NCBI RefSeq assembly: GCF_964340395.1
Contig: NC_135558.1
Location: 12,075,001 to 12,139,000, forward strand
Reading direction: 5' to 3'
Length of the DNA: 64,000 nucleotides
Source: Glandiceps talaboti
Taxonomy: Eukaryota > Hemichordata > Enteropneusta > Spengelidae
The position numbers were made by a program, and so were the translations under genes. Below are positions 54,954-64,000 of this stretch, piece after piece. Under the pieces are notes generated by a model, which saw only the letters and a program-made list of their open reading frames with translations, did not search any database and was not told the origin of the DNA. Within the stretch, counting starts at the first letter, position 1, and each line of letters starts with the position of its first letter.

Positions 54954-55875
54954 CGCGTGACACTGTATGTATGTATGTATGTATGTATGTATGTATGTAT
55001 GTATGTATGCACACACACGCACACATGCATGGACGTATGTACGTATGCATGTACGTACGTACGTATGTATGTATGTATGTATGTATGTATGCATGTACGT
55101 ATGCATGTACGTACGTACGTACGTACGTATGTATGTACGTACGTACGTACGTATGTATGTATGTATGTATGTATGTATGTATGCATGTATGTATGTGTCT
55201 GTCTGTGTTTGTTGCATGTTGAACAAAAGTCCCTCAGGTTACATGATACTATATAACATTTTCAAGAATACTGTTTGGTCAAAGACTACACTCGACACAT
55301 TAATGCAGGATAGGAAACTATTGTTACCTTGTCCAAAATCAACTTCCAATCTTGGAGTTCCATTCCTGATTCTGAACACAAAATATGATCTCACACTGGA
55401 TCCAAACACAGACAACATTTCAATCCTGATGATAACACCATTACTGTCTCTGGTTCGGAAACCAAAGGAAAACTTGTCACCATAACTGATAAGATTGGTA
55501 TCAACCACCATACTCAGTATACTGTCATCACCATTGTAAGTACTACCTTTAGCTGTAAAGTAACAAACACACTGACAATTAGCATATTTTCAATACACCA
55601 TATTTCAGCTCAGAAAGACAAAAGATTGCTTGATTTGGCCACTAGGAGTGCTATTCTCAGACCACAAAGGGACCGGAGGTGAGGGCCAGACTAATTGAGC
55701 ATTGAATTTGTAGCATTGTAAAGGGAGAGAGAAAGAGAAACATTGACAGACATACATACATACACCAAACACATACATTCATTATAGACACACAAACTAA
55801 CACACAAACAAATGCTCATACATACACAAGCTCACACACATACCCTAACACGACACACACACACACACACACGCA

Positions 55876-55927
<52 letters not shown>

Positions 55928-58900
55928 GACAGATACCATATGAGAAAGTCTTTGAACAATTCTCTGCACTTCAAATATTCACTGAAAAAATACATGAGAA
56001 GTATAATTGCTTACATTCAGAGCAGTCTACTCCAGTGTAATCTGTAGCACATTGACAGCTATAACCAGACCATGCACCCATACATATACCACCATTCTGA
56101 CAAGGCTCAGATCTACAGTCATCTTCTCTATCACATCCAGGTACTGCTTGTATAGGATCTAACTGGGTGTACAGTGAAGCTGTCTGCAAATCTAGTAACT
56201 GGTCTGACAAGGTCACATCACGAATACATCCTGTGAAACTAGAACCAGAAATAATGTCTTGCATAAATTCTTTGTTTGCCATAATATCAACACATCAAGA
56301 ATCACACATAGACAACTGGATATTATTCCCTAATAGTTTACTCTTTTCAGCCATGAAAAATATGAGTGATCTAAGGGGCCCTGTCACTACGATTTGCTAG
56401 ATGGGTAGTGTTAGAACTCTTGGGTCACTTGTATTTTGTGGGCTGAGTGAAGAAAGACATTAGGGAACGATATATCATACCTCAAAATTTAAGAAAAATA
56501 AGGAAAAATAATGGAACATTTTGACTCATATTTCAAGCACTACATAACTCTCAAGTTGTTGTGATGTAGATCGACCAGGGTATAAAAACCCATATTTTTT
56601 TTTTCAAGTACATTCAACCTGGAGGCCAACATGGTCTCTATAACTAAAACCATCTCATGCATCTCAGGACTTTGAGAGTAACGACTTTGACTAGACTGTG
56701 AGTGGAGGTGTAAATGGTAACGATACCGTATAGGAACTACACTACTTTCAACCTGGCTTGTGTGTGTGCTATAATGGTAATTATTATGTCAGCATTTAAT
56801 TTTCATAGAATATATGAATCACCAGTTCTCTTATTTTCACACATAAAACCATACACTTGGAAGACAAATACTCCTAAGTACTGACCCTTAGTAACTTGGG
56901 TCAAGAATTGTGTCATATCAAATGACTGCTTTGTAACCTGATGTACCTGGGTTAATATTTGATAGAATTATGTATTCAGCAAGAGTGCCTTTCTTTTGTT
57001 CCTAAAGCCCAATGTTTCAATTCCAAGCTCTCTCAGTACCATTATCAGAGATATGGGGATTAACAGATACTCTTTAGGACCAAACGTTTCCTACAGCTCT
57101 GTCATACAATCATTTTCCTCATCTAAATATTAGTTCTAATTTGACATAGACCTTTTGATATTACATCGTTTGTCGAGCAGATTGTAAAATGTAATCATTG
57201 GTGAAACCCTGATAATGTATGCTGCACACAGTGTAGACTGTCAGTGTAGAGCGCCACCAACGGCACAATTTAAAGTCATCTAGGGTACTTGTCCTTGAAT
57301 AACTTGAGTTTATTACTACCGTACCTTTGGTCTGTGTTTACCATATTTCTAAGTACTGCAAGTGTTGGATCACTGTGAACTTGACCAAGAAACAATGGTA
57401 AGGCCAGGCTGACTGACAGACTGGAATACATTGGCTCTGAGTATAATACTTCGTTGGTATCCTTGGCAACTGAAAAATAAAATAAATCCATATTAATATC
57501 AAGTACATTATTGTTCTGAAATCATACAACAATAACTTAAGTTGTTTTCTCTATTTTGTGTCCAACCTCAATGTTTGTTCTCAACAGAGTAACAAGATAG
57601 CACTAAGTACATAAACTGTTGGAAGAAAACATATAATTAATTTCTTGTAAATTTTTAGACCACACCTTACGTTTTACGGAAAAAACTAGATTTTGAACTC
57701 ATAATGAGATCTATGTCAAAACTGGCCTGTAATTCTAGTACACCACTGCCTTGTAATGGCTATAATTCTAGTGGAGTTCTACGTCAAGACTGATCTGTAC
57801 TGATTTCTAGAACCCATTAGAATTCTAAGGTAAACTAACCTGTAATTGTTAGAAGTCTTGAGTCGACTGTATCCACAGTAAGTGAGAGCTGATACCATTG
57901 ACCATTGCCCATATCATTACCAACTATCTTACTTTGAACTCCACCTAATCCAATCACATTCACCTTCAATGCATTATTGTCAAGACTTATCAACAAACCA
58001 GATGGCTGAAAATGAAAACACAAAGGAGATAATAAATACACCATTATATCTTGTCTATAGTGCTTAGTGCACTCGCTGAATAATTATGTACAACAGCTAT
58101 TAGAACAAGTTTCTCCTGTCCTGATCTATAAGTTAATTAAAACCTAACCAACTAGTACATGTACTATTTAAAAGTAATACTAGTCTCAGAGCTCTCTTAT
58201 GTGCTGGGGAGAACAACAGTACTGGGGAGAACAACAGTACTGGGGAGAACAACACTGCTCTAGTAAGGATGATTGCACAATGTCGCACAAGCTCAATGAG
58301 AAAACTCGTTCATTTAAGACATAACCCCCTCCCCTCCCTCTAAACGAACGTTCACAAGTGCGACATCAAATGTTTACTTCAGTGAAGATAACTGCAGAGC
58401 CAATCATGAACAAGAAAATGACATCTGCCCCACATACACACTTGCTCCAAAGTACTAAATAAAAAGAGCAGTAACTGCCATAAGTAGTAGATTGAGTGAC
58501 AGACTTATTAATAATATTAAAAAAAAAAGAAAAAAAAAGTTTTGCATCATCGCATGACTTTTATAGACAAAATGTCCTGACTTGAATTTTTTGGGGGGGC
58601 TTTTTTGATTCTATGTTGATTACCATAATAGATAATTTCATTCATTGCATGGTTGCTACAGCCATAATTATGGTTGCTAAGAATTGAATAGTTCATTATA
58701 CTGGTTTGAAATTGAAAGATTGCATTCCTACCATATACATAATGACTCCATCACTGGGAACATCATTTCTTGCTGAAAACCAGAGTGACAGCCTCCTAGA
58801 ACTTGCATCACCAGCAAAATGCAGGAATGAGTTTGGAGTAAAGCTGGCCATGGTCATATACTGACAGTTAATGCCGCTATACCCAGTCACACATTCACAT

Positions 58901-61900
58901 TCGTACGATTGCCATTTATCAATGCATTCACCACCATTCTGACACGGGTTAGATAGGCAGCCATATTGAATATCACATCCTGGAGTAGGTGACCCCTCAG
59001 TTTGACGTTTCTTTCTTGATAATGGTGAGGTCGATGAACTACTGAATGACTCAGAATCAAGACTTATCACATTTCCATTCAGGATAAAATTCTGCAAAAA
59101 AATGAAATTGAAACCCCAAATTATTACAAAAAATCGCATTTATCTTCTTTATAGATTTTAAAGTTAAAACTAATATCCCTGAAAATTATCGTATAATATG
59201 AACAGAGCTGATTCTTCTTGGCCACCACTATGCAATGACTCTTGGTATGTTACTAGATGGGTCCTTGTGAAACCACTAGCTGCAAATTTCAAACTACACA
59301 ATAATAGTGGATGTGTGCTCTCAAAGTGCTGGATTTCACAGGAACAAATCTAGAGGGGTTGAGGTGAGGGGAGGAAGAGAGGGGTAACTCGAGTGCAATA
59401 TCCCTTCCCCTGCTATCTCCAAACTCTGTTGAACTTTTTTTTATTATCATGTTTTTAGTATTTTTCACTGTATATTGTGCTTGTACATCTATCATTTTTA
59501 TTTCTGCATAATAAGTGTGATGTATAAGGGCCTCAATACAAAGAAGTGCTTATCATTGGCAACGTTTGAAAGTACTTTGCTATTTATTCTAAATATATCT
59601 AAATATCATATCATTCTTTTATTTATATATATACTTTTTTATCATTATCATCATTATGTATCTTAATTTCACATGAACTTTGACCTGATGATGATGAAAG
59701 ATTGCTATCATGTATTTACCTGTAGACAGCCAATAAACATATTACCAGTTCTAAGTTTAGACCTGGCGTATGCCTTGATTTCTAAGCCTCCAACTTTTAG
59801 CTGACCATTGAGAGCTACGTAGCCAGCACTGCTAGTTGACAGTGATGCAGAACACAAACCAGGACCACAGTTTCTGTTATCCAGCGTCACCTCAGCATTA
59901 CCACCCATCAGAGTCACTTTGACAGCATGTTGTAGTAGATTGTTCAGACTCTGTCCAAGTATCGCCTCTATTGTTTCGCCACCGACATCATACGAGAACC
60001 GTAAACTGCCCTGGTATAGCTCTATGGCCAGGTAATCTGGATAACCGTCTGGTTGTGTCTGTAAGTAACCAATCGAGTTGATAGATTCTGATTTGTATTG
60101 GTTAACTGGTAAAAATTCACTTGAATTGTTGACATATATTATATTGTAATTATACCATTAATATTACTTCATTGTGCCTAGGAAAATACCTGTGACAATA
60201 CAGGACTGCCAAAAGTGCACTTGTCACGATGAGTCAAAAGTTGAGTAGTGGCAAAACCCTTATGTTGTGGGAATTTTTCAACTGAGCTTCTAACTGATTG
60301 AGGAAAAATATTGGTGAATATACCTGTGCAAGATTATCGATGAAAGAATAGGTGAAAATAACGATAATTTTGAACACTGTCACTCATATTTCAAAGACGG
60401 CAGAACTGAGTGTAAAGTGTGATGGAGAACAAGCAGATATGAAATCCCATACCTTCTGTTTGAATGAACACAAATTGGCTTGCATGAGGTATACACATAC
60501 ACTCCTGTATTCAGGGTGGATTTTTCAATCAACACACAACACAAAAGAGAGAGTATTACACACTGACTTACCCCTGAAGTGTACAAAATGATAGCATCCG
60601 ATAACAGGGTAGTGAATTGTATATTGATGGTCAACACTTCATCCTGACCAACTGCTCGTTTCCTACGTCTCGAGTTACCATAGATACCAATTATATCTTG
60701 TATGGATGGATATGTTATGTATGTATCACCAGAGAAGGTAGCCACGTTGACCACATCGCAATTTCGTCCTGTAACACCTGCAAATACAGAGTGGTTCAAA
60801 AGCAGTATTAAGTTGAGAACTACGATTTCTCAGTTGCTTTGGTTCAATGCAAAAAGCTTTTACCAAGATCAACATATCTGGACAGATTTATTGTGAGAAT
60901 CAGATAAACACTATCATTGTATGTAAACTTACCTTGTGGACATGAACACTGATACATATTTAACTGTGGTTCAGTACATATACCATTGTATGTAAACTTA
61001 CCTTGTGGACATGAACACTTGTACATATTTAACTGTGGTTCAGTACATATACCATTGTATGTAAACTTACCTTGTGGACATGAACACCGGTACATATTTA
61101 ACTGTGGTTCAGTACATATACCATTGTATGTAAACTTACCTTGTGGACATGAACACCGGTACATATTTAACTGTGGTTCAGTACATATACCATTGTATGT
61201 AAACTTACCTTGTGGACATGAACACTGATACATATTTAACTGTGGTTCAGTACATATACCATTGTATGTAAACTTACCTTGTGGACATGAACACTGATAC
61301 ATATTTAACTGTGGTTCAGTACATATACCATTATTCTTGCATGGATCAGAAATACATTCTTGGATATCAATGTTACAATTGTACCCTGAAAGAAAAACAC
61401 AATGACAGTTATTTCCAACATAATATTTTACTATGAAAAATACACTCTGATAATTTGTACTTTTCTGTATTGGAAAGTCTTTAAAAAAATATACATGTAT
61501 CTCTTTAACTTTTCCCTTGTAAGGATATTTCATTTCTTATTTGAAGCGATTTTCTTTCCAAAATAAAGATGAAGCAGCTAATGCATATGTGATGTGTTTT
61601 TGAAAAAAACAATAAGATAATGGGGAACAGCATATATTACTTGATAACTAAGCAGAATTTGCTGCATTTTTTATTATCAGAATTCTATTAGGAACGAGAG
61701 CATTTTGTTGAATTATTTCTCGACACAAGGTCAAGAGTTAAACAGCTACTTTGTATTAGGATTAACATCTAGGTGTGAAAAGCCGTTGTTTAGCATTGCT
61801 CTATAAAAAGTTGACCCAGAGCAGAGGAATAATACCATGTAATCCTTATTAAGATAACACTAAATGCAATAACCCGGGATTGAAACATGGCCCTTTAAAC

Positions 61901-63462
61901 ACAACCTAGATGAAAGCTTACCTGTGTATCCAGGATTACATGTACAGGAGTAGGAATTAATGAAATCATTACAAACACCAAACTGACATGGATTGGAATT
62001 ACACTCATCAATATTGGTACTGCATACTGGATCTGTAAAGAGTAAATGACGTCATCATATTGATGAAATTTTTAAAAGAAAATTGGACGTCTCAACAAAA
62101 GTCAACTCTATAGGTTTCTGAACTCTTTGACTTAAGTATCACCAGGTCAGCTTTTACATTTTTAATGAAGTTACGTTCATTCTTACAGCCAACTGTTTGC
62201 TAAATTACTTGTTGTCATTTCAGTTTTGAATAATGCTTTACATTTTCCTACATCATACAACATGTACACAGTCATCAAACCCTATATGTAGTCAACTTCT
62301 TTTTCAAACAAAAACCGAAATACAATAGTTTCACATCCATATATCCATGTCAACAGGCGTACTACTGAAAACAAGACCATACTACAACATGGCCATTTCT
62401 TGGTATGTAGTTGCAATCATAAGGTAACAGCAGTGTTTTGTGTATGATTTATACTTACACAGACAAGACATCATTTGTGCAGGACAGCGACTGAACTTTC
62501 GTCAGCGCAATTTGGGTAGGGGTTTGGGCTATTAATTAAAAACTTTATACAGAGCGAATGGAATTGTAATAACGTGGAGGTATTATGTTCATCAAATCAT
62601 AACCTACCTGCCCAACCTGGCAAACACATACAAGTGTATCCATTGAATACATCTATGCAGGCAGCATCATTTTGACATGGGTTAGAGTCACATTCATTCA
62701 CTGGCACAGAGCAAGTTGAACCTAGCAAAGAAATGACAATTGACACTTTATTTAGTAGAACTAGCCTAGGGTGTTTCTAATTACCACACATGTAACATGT
62801 ACTACCATCTGAAGTGCAGTTTTGCTAAGGAAAGGTGTCCTCATTCTGACTATGCAGTGCAGTGTTGCTATGGAGAAATTTCCTGTTCCTAGCATTCAGT
62901 ATCGAGTTGCTAAAGATAGATATCGACCTTCCTTCATTTTGTTCCTCATAACTGGTATTTTAATTTTTCAAAATTCTGCTTCATATTTGATTGGATTTTT
63001 ATGACTTTCAGGGGCTGTTTTTTATCAACCTATTTTTTCTTTCTCACCATGCTCATTTTACTGATATGTAAACTCAAGCAATTTCATTTTATTTTGGGTC
63101 ACAATTTTGTTTTAATAAACCATGTACTATTACTATCATTATTAATTCTTGTTCTACTTTGACCCCCTAGCATGATGTAAAATGCTATTACGGGTTCTGA
63201 GAAAAAAACAGTCTCAGAGCAGTTTTTGCAGTACCTTGCCAACCTGGTGGGCATTGACATATATAACCATTGACTTGATCCTGACATGTGGCACCATTCT
63301 GACACGGATTGAATGCACACTCATCATTATCAGTCTGACAGTTCAAACCAATAAATCCCGGCTGACATAAACATGTATAACCATTCACTTCATCCATGCA
63401 GGTAGCACCATTCATACATGGATAGGACAGGCATTCATCGATGTCAGACTCGCATAGCAGAC
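50509..63462 (-). CDS. crb: Crumbs homologue, 3' part (15 exons in window, ~1549 aa)
   Basis: Apical polarity transmembrane protein. Exons in transcript order: 63235-63462, 62608-62721, 61922-62032, 61278-61385, 60572-60777, 59720-60058, 58732-59091, 57840-58005, 57325-57469, 56015-56238, 55328-55552, 54544-54732, 53972-54241, 51265-53004, 50509-50735; all phases agree. Order: five EGF (several with calcium-binding D/N-x-D/N-E-C starts), LamG1, EGF, LamG2, EGF, LamG3, then about 15 EGF units, most of them in one 1740-nt exon. A transmembrane helix ([19 protein letters not shown]) and a ~40-residue tail follow. The tail has GKYNPAKAE, matching the FERM-binding GTYSPS region, and ends ERLI, the PDZ-binding motif for Pals1/Par6. 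Three LamG domains as in vertebrate CRB1. The signal peptide and further EGFs lie beyond 64 kb. Confidence 0.95.
50830..51250. repeat. Degenerate minisatellite of TGACCT half-sites
   Basis: Variants of TTTGACCTACTTTTGACA repeat with spacing near 20 bp through the last crumbs intron. TGACCT occurs about 14 times. Its complement AGGTCA is the nuclear-receptor half-site, so this could be regulatory or simply a minisatellite. Confidence 0.7.
53590..53737. repeat. 49-bp tandem repeat, three copies
   Basis: AGGTTTACCTTCATGTGTTG recurs at 53608, 53657 and 53706. It lies in the crumbs intron upstream of the large EGF exon. Confidence 0.85.
54892..55196. repeat. (GT)n followed by (ATGT)n/(ACGT)n microsatellite
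   Basis: GT run at 54892-54952, then ATGT with interspersed ACGT to 55196, in a crumbs intron between the two LamG3 exons. Confidence 0.95.
55745..55924. repeat. (AC)n-rich tract
   Basis: ATAC/ACAC mixture ending in a pure AC run (55851-55924), in the crumbs intron just downstream of the 56015-56238 exon on the minus strand. Confidence 0.9.
58202..58256. repeat. 18-bp tandem repeat, three copies
   Basis: CTGGGGAGAACAACAGTA repeated, in the crumbs intron between 58005 and 58732. Confidence 0.85.
60915..61328 (-). repeat. Exact 69-bp x 6 tandem repeat carrying splice donors
   Basis: Six complete copies of a 69-bp unit. On the minus strand each unit encodes [15 protein letters not shown] and then AAG|GTAAGT, so each has its own donor (first intron bases at 61277, 61208, 61139, 61070, 61001 and 60932). 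The unit is 23 codons and stays open when read through (GKFTYNGI linker). Copies are identical except at three adjacent positions that make the residue before the second Cys Gln, Arg, Arg, Lys or Gln. Using the first donor (exon 61278-61385) gives a normal EGF domain with the next exon (CSCPQ + GVTGRNC). Confidence 0.95.
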
Positions 63463-64000
63463 CTACAAAGAGATTGTAAGTGCATAGTGAAAAGAGAAAA
63501 TGTCAAAGTCAGTATTTAGGAAGGATAAATATTACTTACTGTGCTCTATTTCAAAGGAATTATACTTTCCAGAGTCTGGATTTAAAACAAGAGAAACTTT
63601 TGCAAATTTTAACCAGGTACAGAAAAGCGACTTGCATATGTTTGCATAGTGTCCAATCACATTTGTGCCATGTTTGATTAATTAGCTCCATCACTTAGAA
63701 ATGATTGTGGACAAACAAAAATGGACAGCTTAAAAATCTCACACAATCACCTGCATTGTAGTCTAAAAGAGGTCCCGATATTGGATACTTTAGTACTATT
63801 CTACCTGCTCTGTTTAATTTGTATGTAAAATTACTAGTGGTTAGGGAGTCAAACTACTAGTAGGTTGCCAATTAGTTAAGTTAAGGGGTCAACCTATTCA
63901 GTAGGAGGCTAAATCATTAGAAGTTAAGGAGTCAATATACAAGAGGAGATCACATTATTGGAAGTTGGGGAATCAAACTGCCAGTAAGAGGTAAATCTAT
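63463..64000. other. Crumbs intron, no exon seen
   Basis: From 63838 a loose repeat of AGTTAAGGGGTCAAACTA-like words is visible. No EGF-like frame on the minus strand, so the next upstream exon lies outside the window. Confidence 0.6.

Noticed and set aside
60986-61228. Plus-strand repeat protein over the 69-bp array
   Set aside because: Any multiple-of-three repeat without stops stays open; the minus strand continues the EGF domain and has the splice donors.

Overview
The window is from an animal nuclear genome. It has spliced genes with GT-AG (and one GC-AG) introns, metazoan-specific protein families, L1/Tx1 and CR1/L2-group LINEs, a tRNA-derived SINE, many small inverted-repeat DNA transposons and abundant di-, tri- and tetranucleotide microsatellites. 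AT-rich composition and gene content suggest a marine invertebrate deuterostome (hemichordate- or lancelet-like), but that is inference. I find six genes.

Region 1 (about 0.35-30 kb) is a tandem array of three paralogous genes, all on the minus strand. Each has four exons encoding a 356-residue SAM-dependent methyltransferase with an N-terminal winged-helix-like part. All three frames are open across splices, and all three use the same non-canonical GC-AG first intron. The units are about 12.7, 9.3 and 7.6 kb. They differ mainly by mobile-element insertions and deletions, so each unit supplies an empty site for insertions in the others.

Region 2 (about 30.7-39.6 kb, plus strand) is a lysosomal-type sialidase (NEU1-like) in six exons: a signal-peptide exon, then five exons with the YRIP motif and four Asp boxes. 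Its 4.4-kb first intron holds a truncated Tx1-type LINE lying between inverted copies of a repeat, and a SINE.

Region 3 (41.67-47.0 kb, plus strand) is a small secreted cysteine-rich protein: signal peptide, IGFBP-like module, then a follistatin/Kazal-like module. The splice acceptor of exon 3 abuts an antisense LINE fragment. Several foldback elements surround the last exons.

Region 4 (about 47.8-64 kb, minus strand) is the 3' two-thirds or so of a Crumbs gene: EGF repeats, three laminin-G domains separated by EGF domains, about fifteen more EGF-like units, one transmembrane helix and a short tail ending ERLI. Its 5' end is beyond the window. One EGF exon ends in an exact six-copy, 69-bp tandem array in which each copy carries its own in-phase 5' splice donor. 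This is the most unusual structure I see. Two furin-like sites bracket the first laminin-G domain, and the last intron carries a degenerate minisatellite rich in TGACCT/AGGTCA half-sites.
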